Positions 44,036-52,720 of a DNA stretch of 64,000 bases are shown in pieces (position 1 is the stretch's first letter; every line of letters starts with the position of its first letter). The DNA comes from Bin55 sp965220235 (GTDB lineage Bacteria; Pseudomonadota; Gammaproteobacteria; Pseudomonadales; Azotimanducaceae). The DNA lies in the NCBI GenBank assembly GCA_965220235.1, contig OZ244815.1, forward strand, positions 868,001 through 932,000, written 5' to 3'. The notes under the pieces are model-generated. The model was not told the DNA's origin, ran no database searches, and saw only the letters and a program-made list of their open reading frames with translations. A program made the position numbers and the translations under genes.

Positions 44036-46792
44036 ATGCCTATGCCTGCAAATTTCATTCAGAAGATCTTCGGAAACCATAACGCCCGCGAACTTAAGCG
44101 GATGTCGAAGATCGTCGATCAGATTAATGGACTTGAGTCCGAAATTAGTGGACTCTCTGACGCGGACATTAAAGCGCGTACTGTCGAGCTCAAAGATCGT
44201 TACAGCGAATCACAAGATCTTGACGCTCTTTTACCCGAAGCGTTCGCACTTGCTCGAGAAGCTGCCTCAAGAGCGCTTGACATGCGACCATTCGATGTGC
44301 AATTAATTGGTGGCATGGTCCTGCATGAAGGTTGCATCGCGGAGATGCGAACCGGAGAGGGCAAGACGCTTGTTGCAATCCTTGCTGCGTATTTAAACGC
44401 ATTAGCTGGCAGGGGTGTGCACATCGTTACGGTGAATGACTATCTTGCCCGAAGAGACGCGGAATGGATGGGTCCGGCCTACGAAGCGCTTGGCTTAACC
44501 GTGGGCGTGATTCAGTCAGGTCAAGAACACAGCGAAAAGCACACGGCTTATCAGGCTGACGTAACCTACGGCACGAACCACGAGTTTGGCTTCGACTATC
44601 TGCGCGACAACATGGCGTACCGTCTCGAAGATAAGGTGCAGCGGGAACTTCACTATGCCATCGTGGACGAGGTGGATTCGATTCTCATCGACGAAGCCCG
44701 AACGCCGTTGTTGATCGCGGGACCTGCGTCCGAGACGGTCGATCTCTACACGAAGATCAACCGCATCCCGCCAAGGCTCGTTCAACAAGAGAAAGTTGAG
44801 ACCTCGTTACCCGCAGTCTTGGGTGGCGAAGAGCCGGAAGATACCGGGGACTACTACATCGACGAGCAGAACCGGCAAGTTGAATTGACGGAGCGCGGTC
44901 ATGCGACCGTCGAATCCGAACTGCAAAAGCTAGAACTACTCGAAGAAGACGATAGTCTCTACGCGGCGTCGAATTTAGCACTCCTTCACCATGTGCTAGC
45001 AGCGCTAAAAGCTCATTGCATCTACAAACGTGACGTAGACTACATGTTGCGAGACGGTGAGGTCGTCATCATCGACGAGCACACCGGCCGTGCGATGGAA
45101 GGTAGACGCTGGTCGGAGGGCATCCACCAAGCCGTTGAAGCGAAAGAGGGAATGTCGATACGCCAGGAAACTCAGACAATGGCGTCGACGACCTACCAGA
45201 ACTATTTTCGCCTGTATCCTCGTCTAGCGGGAATGACAGGTACCGCTGACACAGAGGCGTTTGAATTCAGGCAGACGTATGGCTTGACCGTCGTCGTTGT
45301 ACCTACGCATTTACCGATGATTCGTGAAGACCACAACGATCTTGTGTATATGTCGTTGGAAGAGAAGTACGAAGCGATCATCGAAGATATTCGAGATTGC
45401 CAAGAGCGACAGCAACCGATCCTCATCGGTACGGCTTCGATCGAGGCATCGGAGCTGATATCCAAAGAATTGGTGAAGCACAAGATCGCGCATAACGTAC
45501 TCAATGCGAAACAACATGAACGGGAAGCAGACGTCATCGCGCAAGCTGGCAGTCCAGGCATGGTCACGATTGCTACCAACATGGCGGGGCGCGGTACGGA
45601 CATCATGCTCGGCGGCAACTGGCAGGCTGAGATTGATGCGCTAGGGGACGCTGCTACCCCCGATATTGTCGAGAAGGTACGTACCGAGTGGCAGAAACGG
45701 CACGACCAGGTTCTTGATGCAGGTGGACTTCACATCATCGGGACGGAACGGCATGAGTCGCGTCGCATCGACAATCAGTTACGAGGGCGCTCGGGACGGC
45801 AAGGGGATCCGGGCTCGTCCCGCTTTTATCTATCTCTAGAAGACGATCTATTGCGCTTGTTTGCGACACCTCGCTGGCAGTCTACGATGAAGTCCATCGG
45901 CCTGGAACGCGGCGAGGCGATCGAAGCCAAGATGGTTAATACCTCCATCGAACGCGCGCAGAAGAAAATCGAAGGGCGCAACTTCGATATTCGCAAGAAT
46001 CTACTCGAATACGACGATGTGGCGAATGACCAGCGCCAGGTCATCTATCAACAACGCAACGAGCTTATGTCTTCCGGCGATATCACCGAGATGATTCAGG
46101 AGATGCGCAAAACGGTCGTGCTGGACATCATCGCGGATCATCTGCCGCCGCAATCAATTCCGGAGCAATGGGACCTCGAAGGACTTGAAGCTGCGCTACG
46201 TCGGGATATTGGAATTCAGCTGCCGATCGAAGCGTGGCTTGAAGGCGAGAACGCAATTGAGGATTCCGATTCGTTAAGTGACCGGATTCTCGAAGAGGTC
46301 GTGTCGGCGTACCAAACGAAACGTGAGAGTTGGCAAACGGCCGGATTCGATGTCGAAGCGATTGAGCACCAAGTGCTACTTCAAATCCTTGACAGTCGGT
46401 GGAAGGAACATCTACTGTCGATGGACCATCTCCGGCAGGGAATTCATCTTCGCGCGTATGCACAGAAGCAACCGAAGCAGGAATACAAGCGAGAATCGTT
46501 CGAGTTGTTTCAGGACATGCTCGCTGACGTGCAGCTAACCGCGACGAGCACATTGTGTCGTATGCAGATTGAAAGTGAAGAGCAGGCTCGGGCGCAGGAA
46601 CGAGAACGTCGCCGACGGGAAGAAATCAACCGACGGCTACGGTATCAACATCAAGGCGCGAACGGTGAGCAACAGGCTGAACCGCAACGAGTCCAGACGG
46701 TTCGACGCGAGGAACCTAAAGTTGGTCGTAACGCGCCTTGTCCGTGCGGAAGCGGCAAGAAATACAAGCACTGCTGCGGGAAAGCTGCCTGA
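44036..46792 (+). CDS. secA: Preprotein translocase ATPase SecA
   Basis: Motor of the Sec pathway. The N-terminal NARELKRMSKIVDQIN, the Walker A of the first domain (MRTGEGKTLVAI), Walker B VDEVDSILIDEA, TNMAGRGTDIMLGG and RGRSGRQGDPGSSRFYL of the second motor domain are all there. The C-terminal zinc SEC-C motif is CPCGSGKKYKHCC. 918 residues. ATG 44036 or 44042 is preferred over the TTG further upstream; neither has a clear ribosome site. No secM-like leader was seen. Confidence 0.97.
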   Translation: MPMPANFIQKIFGNHNARELKRMSKIVDQINGLESEISGLSDADIKARTVELKDRYSESQDLDALLPEAFALAREAASRALDMRPFDVQLIGGMVLHEGCIAEMRTGEGKTLVAILAAYLNALAGRGVHIVTVNDYLARRDAEWMGPAYEALGLTVGVIQSGQEHSEKHTAYQADVTYGTNHEFGFDYLRDNMAYRLEDKVQRELHYAIVDEVDSILIDEARTPLLIAGPASETVDLYTKINRIPPRLVQQEKVETSLPAVLGGEEPEDTGDYYIDEQNRQVELTERGHATVESELQKLELLEEDDSLYAASNLALLHHVLAALKAHCIYKRDVDYMLRDGEVVIIDEHTGRAMEGRRWSEGIHQAVEAKEGMSIRQETQTMASTTYQNYFRLYPRLAGMTGTADTEAFEFRQTYGLTVVVVPTHLPMIREDHNDLVYMSLEEKYEAIIEDIRDCQERQQPILIGTASIEASELISKELVKHKIAHNVLNAKQHEREADVIAQAGSPGMVTIATNMAGRGTDIMLGGNWQAEIDALGDAATPDIVEKVRTEWQKRHDQVLDAGGLHIIGTERHESRRIDNQLRGRSGRQGDPGSSRFYLSLEDDLLRLFATPRWQSTMKSIGLERGEAIEAKMVNTSIERAQKKIEGRNFDIRKNLLEYDDVANDQRQVIYQQRNELMSSGDITEMIQEMRKTVVLDIIADHLPPQSIPEQWDLEGLEAALRRDIGIQLPIEAWLEGENAIEDSDSLSDRILEEVVSAYQTKRESWQTAGFDVEAIEHQVLLQILDSRWKEHLLSMDHLRQGIHLRAYAQKQPKQEYKRESFELFQDMLADVQLTATSTLCRMQIESEEQARAQERERRRREEINRRLRYQHQGANGEQQAEPQRVQTVRREEPKVGRNAPCPCGSGKKYKHCCGKAA

Positions 46793-46971
46793 ACTGAAAG
46801 TGGAGCGACGAATTGCCTCGGTGTTCTTCTCTCGTTCCAGGTGCGACTCGTCACGTTTTAAACCTCAATAATCAGACTTCATCACTTGCGCTCATCGAAG
46901 CGCCTCAAACTCAACGCAGATCTATGAGAATTGAGGTCACAATCGGTCGTGCAAGTCAGTGAATTGTTGAA

Positions 46972-47874
46972 ATGAACGCGTTCGCGAACCTGCGCCCAGT
47001 CGGACCAGACGATCTAGCCGGTATAGAGAAACTTACAGCAGACGATACGTGTTTTCGATGGGGTGGATTGACGCGTCTTACGGAAGAACTGATTACCGAT
47101 CGGTGGCGGAAACCGCAGTTTCTTAAAGGTTTCATCCGAATTGCCGAGTCGAAGAACGGTCTTCATGGATATTCCGACGTCTACCAGGTATCACCGAAAC
47201 TCATTCGATTTCACGGCGTCGCAAGCGTGGTGGAGGCGGCGGATTCGCTGATTGAATGGACGTGTGACGAGACTCAGCGTCAGGGTACGAACTTGCAGAC
47301 CAGTCTTTCCGCCGCGGAAGAAGGGCGAACCCTATTCACGCGTATTTCCGATCACCCTTTGTACCCATCGCTTGCCGAAAAGGGATTCGTTCCGGTTTCG
47401 ACTACTCGGATCATGCGTTTCTTGCCGAAAAATAGATTAAAAAAACGCGCCATGCCGAAGTCATTTCGAATTGTGCCGTTCGACGAGACGCTACTCACTT
47501 CCTTGATGGATACCTATTACGCGGCATGGCCGAAGGATTACTACGTCGGTGAAGAAGAAGACGAAATCGCCGCTATTTTTAAGCAAGCGCATTCTGACGA
47601 CCTTCGTCTCGTTCTTTCCGATATTGGTGATGTAGCAGGATACATCCTTTTGGATCGAACACCTGAACTAGGTGTGATCGACGAAGTTGCAGTCCATCCG
47701 ATGTACCGTAGGAAGGGAATCGCCGAAGCACTCGTAAATTTAGCGATTGATAGTATGGGAGACCGAACGATCTCGCTCGTCCTCATGGATGAAAATCCCG
47801 CTCGTCACCTTTACGAAAAACTAGGTTTTGTCGTCCACGAAGAGAGACTAGATCTGATATGTGTGTCTGGTTAA
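46972..47874 (+). CDS. Tandem-GNAT N-acetyltransferase
   Basis: A 300-residue protein with two GNAT-like halves. The C-terminal half is canonical: RLVLSDIGDVAGYILLD, EVAVHPMYRRKGIAEALV (acetyl-CoA loop) and ENPARHLYEKLGFV. The N-terminal half (about 1-150) looks like a degenerate GNAT with RWGGLTRL and KGFVPVSTTRIMRFL. Mycothiol synthase has this layout, but the substrate here is unknown. It lies between secA and argJ on the same strand. Confidence 0.75.
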   Translation: MNAFANLRPVGPDDLAGIEKLTADDTCFRWGGLTRLTEELITDRWRKPQFLKGFIRIAESKNGLHGYSDVYQVSPKLIRFHGVASVVEAADSLIEWTCDETQRQGTNLQTSLSAAEEGRTLFTRISDHPLYPSLAEKGFVPVSTTRIMRFLPKNRLKKRAMPKSFRIVPFDETLLTSLMDTYYAAWPKDYYVGEEEDEIAAIFKQAHSDDLRLVLSDIGDVAGYILLDRTPELGVIDEVAVHPMYRRKGIAEALVNLAIDSMGDRTISLVLMDENPARHLYEKLGFVVHEERLDLICVSG

Positions 47875-48025
47875 CCGAGCGATCGAGGGGTTCCGTCGAA
47901 GCGTACGAAACTGTGAAACACTCTCGTTGTATGAGTACCCACTTCGCCGCTAAAATCCCGCCCGCATCGTCCAAAGGTTATTCCCTTGGTGACGTGCGTT
48001 TTTAGGCAAAGCTAAATACCTGAAC

Positions 48026-49240
48026 ATGGCGGTTAACTTACCGGACATCGGCACACTCGCCCCTGTCAACGGGATCGAACTTGGTGTTGCAGCTGCGAAT
48101 ATTCGATACGAAGGTCGTCTTGATCTTGCGGTCCTGACATGTGCTCCGGGATCCGTAGCGGGTGGCGTTTTTACTCAGAACAGCTATCGAGCAGCGCCAG
48201 TAATCGTCGCAGAAGAAAACTGCGGTGCAATTCGTGGCTTAGTAGTAAACAGCGGGAACGCGAATGCTGCGACTGGCGATGTAGGTTTGATTGACGCACG
48301 GCGAATGTGCAGTTTGCTAGGGGAGCAGATCGGTTGTGAGGCCGACGAAATTCTGCCTTTTTCAACCGGTGTGATAGGTGAGACACTGCCGATGGACCGC
48401 ATGGCTGAAGGAATAACGAGTGCCTTCGCCGCACGTCGTCCGGACGGATGGAACACTGCCGCTGAAGCGATCATGACGACGGATACGGTTCCTAAAGGCG
48501 AGTCAGTTGAATTTATCGTAAACGGTCACAAGATCACCGCGACCGGTATCGTTAAGGGTTCGGGGATGATCCGACCTGACATGGCAACGATGCTCGCATT
48601 TCTAGGTACTGATGCTGCAGTCTCACCCGCTGTTGCGAAGCATCTCGCACTAGAGCTCGCAGAGCGCAGTTTCAACCGCCTCACCATCGATGGTGACACT
48701 TCCACGAACGACGCGTTTGTCGTTGTTGGCACCGGAACAGCTTCGCTACCCGTCATTACGGATGTCCATTCGAGTGCGTATGCGGACCTGCGTGAAGGCT
48801 TACTACCGCTCGTACAGGAACTAGCGATTCGAACCGTACGCGATGGCGAAGGTGCGACGAAATTCGTGACCGTCTTCGTTGAAGGCGGGAAGACAGAACG
48901 CGAGTGTTTAGACGTCGCGTATACGGTTGCTCACTCTCCTTTGGTAAAAACCGCAATATTTGCGGGCGATCCTAATTGGGGTCGGTTCTGCATGGCGATC
49001 GGTCGAGCAGGGATCGGGAACCTTGATCCGTATCGAGTGTCGCTGCACTTGGACGACGTGGTTGTCGCGACGGATGGAAAAATCGATCCTAGTTATGAAG
49101 AGAAAAACGCGGCCGAGGTAATGGCATTAGATGAGTTCACGGTCCGAATCCACTTGGGTCGAGGTGCTGCCTCGGCGCAAGTTTGGACGAGCGATCTGTC
49201 TTACGAGTACGTCAAAATCAACGCTGAATACCGAACTTGA
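48026..49240 (+). CDS. argJ: Glutamate N-acetyltransferase / amino-acid acetyltransferase
   Basis: Ntn-type enzyme that recycles acetyl groups from N-acetylornithine to glutamate and, in bifunctional forms, starts the pathway from acetyl-CoA. The autoproteolysis site is in KGSGMIRPDMATMLAFLGTD (Thr of ATML), and VLPFSTGVIGETL-type sequence (PFSTGVIGETLPMD) precedes it. 404 residues. It is the fourth arginine gene in the window. Its presence means the acetyl cycle is used, so ArgE is not needed for ornithine. Confidence 0.96.
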   Translation: MAVNLPDIGTLAPVNGIELGVAAANIRYEGRLDLAVLTCAPGSVAGGVFTQNSYRAAPVIVAEENCGAIRGLVVNSGNANAATGDVGLIDARRMCSLLGEQIGCEADEILPFSTGVIGETLPMDRMAEGITSAFAARRPDGWNTAAEAIMTTDTVPKGESVEFIVNGHKITATGIVKGSGMIRPDMATMLAFLGTDAAVSPAVAKHLALELAERSFNRLTIDGDTSTNDAFVVVGTGTASLPVITDVHSSAYADLREGLLPLVQELAIRTVRDGEGATKFVTVFVEGGKTERECLDVAYTVAHSPLVKTAIFAGDPNWGRFCMAIGRAGIGNLDPYRVSLHLDDVVVATDGKIDPSYEEKNAAEVMALDEFTVRIHLGRGAASAQVWTSDLSYEYVKINAEYRT

Positions 49241-49262
49241 TCTCCTCGCTAGCGGTAACTAG

Positions 49263-49460
49263 CTAGTCCTCGCGATAACTGTCCGACGTTTCTTCGTCCA
49301 TGCCAGCCTCGCCTGGTATACGATGCTCTTCATCAAGCCACTTACCTAAGTCGATCATTTGACATCGTTTTGAACAGAAGGGACGCGCTGGATTGTTGGT
49401 GTCCCAGATCACCGCTTTACGACATCGAGGACAAGGGACTAAGCGCTCTGGTTTAGGCAT
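49263..49460 (-). CDS. yacG: DNA gyrase inhibitor YacG
   Basis: Small zinc protein that binds GyrB. The zinc site is CPRC ... CSKRC (VPCPRCRKAVIWD, then FCSKRCQMIDLGKWLDEE). From ATG 49460 it has 65 residues; an ATG at 49484 would add eight. It is downstream of coaE on the same strand, the usual order. Confidence 0.9.
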   Translation of the reverse strand: MPKPERLVPCPRCRKAVIWDTNNPARPFCSKRCQMIDLGKWLDEEHRIPGEAGMDEETSDSYRED

Positions 49461-49536
49461 TTGACATATGACCGTTGGGTTCATACCTAATGCGGATTCG
49501 GCATCATATCGAAGCGGCTTGCGACATGCTATTCAC

Positions 49537-50130
49537 TTAACTCGCCATTACAAGATAGCGTCTGTGGAGCCGGTCAACTTGCTCGTCGACAAACTCAACT
49601 GCTCCATCGTTCAGGATGACATCGTCCGCGAGTCGAAGACGTACCTCCCGTGCTGTTTGTGAGGCGACCATTTTCTCTGCTAACTCACGATTTATGCGGT
49701 CTCGCTGCATTGCACGTTCGATCTGGACGGGTATCGGTGTATCGACAACCACAAAGCGATCGTATTGTGGTTGACGTGTGTGCAATAGAGGATTAACGAC
49801 GATCACGTATCGAGATGGTGCAGTCGTCATATGGTGCATGGTGCGCTGCCCGATTAACGGATGCAGCAGTCGTTCGAGCCAGATCTTATCTTCGCTGTTG
49901 TTGAAGATTTGGTGACGTAGTTTCGAACGGTTTAATGAACCTTCGTCGTTGAGTATGTTCTCCCCGAAGCGTTCAACGATCTGAGCAAGGGCAGGCTCTC
50001 CGGGTTCAACAACCTCGCGCGAAACGTCGTCTTGTTCCACGATCGTGATCCCGCGCTTCTCAAAACACGAAGCGGCTAGACTCTTGCCGCTACCTATACC
50101 GCCGGTTAAAACGACAAACCAATTCGACAT
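49537..50130 (-). CDS. coaE: Dephospho-CoA kinase
   Basis: Last step of CoA synthesis, phosphorylating the 3'-hydroxyl of dephospho-CoA. The P-loop TGGIGSGKS is at residues 9-17, DDVSREVVEPGEPAL follows and LHPLIGQ and VVNPLLHT are conserved. 197 residues, normal. Sits between pilD and yacG, as in Pseudomonas. Confidence 0.95.
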   Translation of the reverse strand: MSNWFVVLTGGIGSGKSLAASCFEKRGITIVEQDDVSREVVEPGEPALAQIVERFGENILNDEGSLNRSKLRHQIFNNSEDKIWLERLLHPLIGQRTMHHMTTAPSRYVIVVNPLLHTRQPQYDRFVVVDTPIPVQIERAMQRDRINRELAEKMVASQTAREVRLRLADDVILNDGAVEFVDEQVDRLHRRYLVMAS

Positions 50131-50189
50131 AAAGTAAGTGCTAGAGCTGCAATTTGGACGTGCGATTTATAGTGAATCGTGGTGGACGC

Positions 50190-51062
50190 TTAGCCGCCCA
50201 AGTACACGGGCAATAGATCAAGGTCGCGCGTCACCAACAATCCGATACCAACTGCGCTCAAGAACGGGGCAAAGCGAATACCTGTGTCGCGTTGATAAGT
50301 GCCTACCACCACCATGTATATACCGAACGCAAACGCAAGCAGCGCAGCGATAAGTAGATTCAGCGGTAAGAGAACCCAGCCCAGCCATGCACCGAGTGCC
50401 GCGACCAATTTGAAATCTCCGAATCCCAATCCGTTGCGCCCGGTAAGGCTCCGATAGGCGAAATTCAAGAGCCAGAACAATCCATAGCCGGCTACAGCTC
50501 CAATAATCGCATCGGAAGGACCCAGTGCTCCGGGCATGGTCATAGCGAACACACTGTAGAGGAGTCCTGCACCGATTAGGGGGATCGTCGCGACATCTGG
50601 CAGCCAGCCCGTCTCCCAATCGATATATGCAACCGCGATGAGACTCAGACAAAAGAACGCCTTGAAGCAGAACTCAAGCGTCGGTCCGTAGCTGATGAAA
50701 AGTACTAGTAGTAGAAGTGCTGTAGTCGCTTCGACCAGCGGATATCGGATCGAAATCGGTTTTTCGCGACAAGCGCACCGACCACGAAGCATGAACCAGC
50801 TCAACAACGGGATATTGTGTCGCCAACGTATGGGTGCGCGACAGCTTGGACAGAACGAACGAGGCCAAGCGAGGTTGAGTGTTGTCACACGTGGTGGCTC
50901 GATGTTCAGCTGCCGAAGACTCAAGTCTCGTTCATCGCGTTCGACCATCATAGGTAAACGCGTGATCACTACATTCAAGAAGCTACCAAGTACTAATCCA
51001 ACAACGACCACGAAGATGTTTCCGATTGGCGTTGTCAGCCAATATGTGAGTTCAGAGACCAC
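50190..51062 (-). CDS. pilD: Prepilin peptidase / N-methyltransferase
   Basis: Integral membrane aspartic protease that cuts and N-methylates type IV prepilins and pseudopilins. The catalytic aspartates are in AYIDWETGWLPD and GFGDFKLVAALG. The cytoplasmic zinc-like motif has CPSC in the first half, but the second half reads GRCACRE, C-x-C instead of the usual C-x2-C. 290 residues, about eight helices. GTG start overlapping the pilin-like gene by 11 bases. pilB and pilC, which normally lie next to it, are absent. Confidence 0.92.
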   Translation of the reverse strand: MVSELTYWLTTPIGNIFVVVVGLVLGSFLNVVITRLPMMVERDERDLSLRQLNIEPPRVTTLNLAWPRSFCPSCRAPIRWRHNIPLLSWFMLRGRCACREKPISIRYPLVEATTALLLLVLFISYGPTLEFCFKAFFCLSLIAVAYIDWETGWLPDVATIPLIGAGLLYSVFAMTMPGALGPSDAIIGAVAGYGLFWLLNFAYRSLTGRNGLGFGDFKLVAALGAWLGWVLLPLNLLIAALLAFAFGIYMVVVGTYQRDTGIRFAPFLSAVGIGLLVTRDLDLLPVYLGG

Positions 51063-51462
51063 GTTGTAGATAGTCTTCGAGATCTAAACAGGGTTGTTTA
51101 GACGGGTATAACCGACAGAGTGAGCGACCGTCTTCGGATGTGGCGATGACCTTGAATGTGTTGTTTCCAATCACATGTGCGACATATCGATTGGGGTCGG
51201 TCACGCTCGAACGCCAATCAATCGTGGTAGCGAGAGTTAGTTCCCCATTTGCGCGATCAAATGCTCCGACAGCGTAGCGTTCGTGCTCTTGGTGAAAGCG
51301 CTCTTGAAATGGCAATATGGAATCCATGACACGATAGGTGACTTGCTCCCAAGATGCGTTTCTTGCCTCAACATAGTCGCGATAAACGAAAATGAAGAGC
51401 GCAAAGACTACGATAAAAAGCCCAATGACAACGAAAGGTTCGAGCAATCGATTTCGTCTCAT
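51052..51462 (-). CDS. Degenerate type IV pilin-like protein
   Basis: A 136-residue protein with one N-terminal hydrophobic helix and a soluble domain ending in a Cys pair (LCRLYPSKQPCLD), like a pilin disulfide loop. The helix PFVVIGLFIVVFALFIF followed by YRDYVEARN aligns with pilin N-termini (FTLIELMIVV ... YQDYVARA), but the Gly before the cleavage site is Pro9 and the essential Glu5 is Gly14. It therefore probably cannot be processed by PilD, and six residues are missing from the helix. It occupies the pilA position between pilD and tRNA-Thr/nadC. Confidence 0.65.
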   Translation of the reverse strand: MRRNRLLEPFVVIGLFIVVFALFIFVYRDYVEARNASWEQVTYRVMDSILPFQERFHQEHERYAVGAFDRANGELTLATTIDWRSSVTDPNRYVAHVIGNNTFKVIATSEDGRSLCRLYPSKQPCLDLEDYLQRGL

Positions 51463-51559
51463 GTAAGCGTTAGCGAACTTCGCCTAATTCGTGAAGAAAC
51501 TGGTAGATTGACCACGAAAATGCCCTTTATGTGCATATGTTGCCATGGAGACCCAATCC

Positions 51560-51565
51560 TATAAT
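51560..51565 (+). promoter_or_regulatory. -10 box of the tRNA-Thr gene
   Basis: An exact TATAAT ends nine bases before the mature tRNA 5' end and is followed by a GC-rich discriminator (GCGCGC), as at stringently controlled stable-RNA promoters. A convincing -35 box is not visible. Confidence 0.6.
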
Positions 51566-51574
51566 TTCGCGCGC

Positions 51575-51650
51575 GCCGGGATAGCTCAGCCGGTAGAGCA
51601 ACTGTTTCGTAAACAGTAGGTCCGCAGTTCGAGTCTGCGTCTCGGCACCA
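51575..51650 (+). tRNA. tRNA-Thr (anticodon CGU)
   Basis: 76 bases with CCA encoded. The acceptor stem GCCGGGA pairs with TCTCGGC (one G-T), the D arm has AGCTCAGCCGGTAGAGC, the anticodon stem ACTGT/ACAGT holds the loop TTCGTAA (anticodon CGT), and the T arm is CGCAG-TTCGAGT-CTGCG. It reads ACG codons. In Pseudomonas a tRNA-Thr also lies between pilA and nadC. Confidence 0.97.
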
Positions 51651-51655
51651 CTCAT

Positions 51656-52504
51656 TCACTGTACGTTTGTTTCATTGAATTGCAGTGAAAGGTCTATCGC
51701 TAAGACATCTTTGGTGATCGCACCGACTGATATGTAGTCGACGCCGGTTTCCGCAATTTCTCGGATATTCTCGAGGGTTATGCCTCCCGAAGCCTCTAGT
51801 TCAATCGTACCTCCATACCGGGAGACAGCTTCGCGTATCGCTTCTACCGAAAAGTTGTCGAGCAGCACACGGGGTACGCCTAAATCGACACACTCAGACA
51901 GTTGTTCGTGAGTTTCTACCTCAACTTCAAGCGGTAACTTAGGATGTGCATCGCGTGCTGCATATACAGCAGCATGAATCGAACCCGCTGCTTCGATGTG
52001 GTTCTCTTTGATGAGAAATGCATCAAAAAGTCCCATTCGATGGTTTTTACCTCCGCCAACTGATACTGCGTACTTTTGCGCGATGCGGAGTCCAGGAAGA
52101 GTTTTACGTGTATCGAGAAGCTTGGTCTGCGTGTGACGAATACGGTCACAATATGACCGCGTGACCGTTGCTGTGCCAGAAAGCAGTTGGAGGAAGTTCA
52201 GTATGACGCGCTCCGTAGTTAGGATCGAGCGACTTGCGCCGTGAACCTTCGCTAACACTTGATTTGGTTCAATTGAGTCACCATCACCGACGCACCACTC
52301 GATTGTGAAACCGCCGACTTGCTGTGCGACTTCGTCCGCCCACATCTTGCCGCAAAAAACACCGGGCGAACGCGTAACTAATACGGCGTTAGACTGGTTT
52401 TTAGGGGGGATTAGCGATGCATTTACGTCCCCGTTCCTAACGTCCTCATGGATTGCTTGAGAGACGTTTAGCTCGATGGCAGGCTGGATCTGATCGACTC
52501 TCAT
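51656..52504 (-). CDS. nadC: Quinolinate phosphoribosyltransferase
   Basis: Makes nicotinate mononucleotide from quinolinate and PRPP in NAD synthesis. The active-site stretch DTRKTLPGLRIAQKYAV and GGGKNHRMGLFDAFLIKENH are diagnostic, and the C-terminal EASGGITLENI closes the barrel. ATG 52504 gives 282 residues; a TTG two codons earlier is the alternative. The 3' end is five bases from the convergent tRNA. Confidence 0.96.
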   Translation of the reverse strand: MRVDQIQPAIELNVSQAIHEDVRNGDVNASLIPPKNQSNAVLVTRSPGVFCGKMWADEVAQQVGGFTIEWCVGDGDSIEPNQVLAKVHGASRSILTTERVILNFLQLLSGTATVTRSYCDRIRHTQTKLLDTRKTLPGLRIAQKYAVSVGGGKNHRMGLFDAFLIKENHIEAAGSIHAAVYAARDAHPKLPLEVEVETHEQLSECVDLGVPRVLLDNFSVEAIREAVSRYGGTIELEASGGITLENIREIAETGVDYISVGAITKDVLAIDLSLQFNETNVQ

Positions 52505-52720
52505 TTGCAAGACAGGCGTAACTCAGAAAGGAATTATTGAGGGAACATAGGTCCATCTGCTCGTACTTGAGCTTGTTTGAAAAACAATGCGCCATCACGA
52601 TCCACCTAGATCGGCAAACTGTGATTCAAGCGCGCGTTTTCTCGGTGTTGGTTTAAGCGAAATGCGTCGGTTCGATGCGACTGCGTTCCGCATGGACTGT
52701 GTTACATTGTGATTGTTCCA

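Noticed and set aside
43876..44058. Longer start of dciA
   Set aside because: The extra 61 residues have no family likeness and would overlap the secA leader; ATG 43875 matches DUF721.
51541..51656. Integration site at tRNA-Thr
   Set aside because: tRNA genes are common attachment sites, but no repeated 3' end, integrase or foreign DNA lies beside it here.
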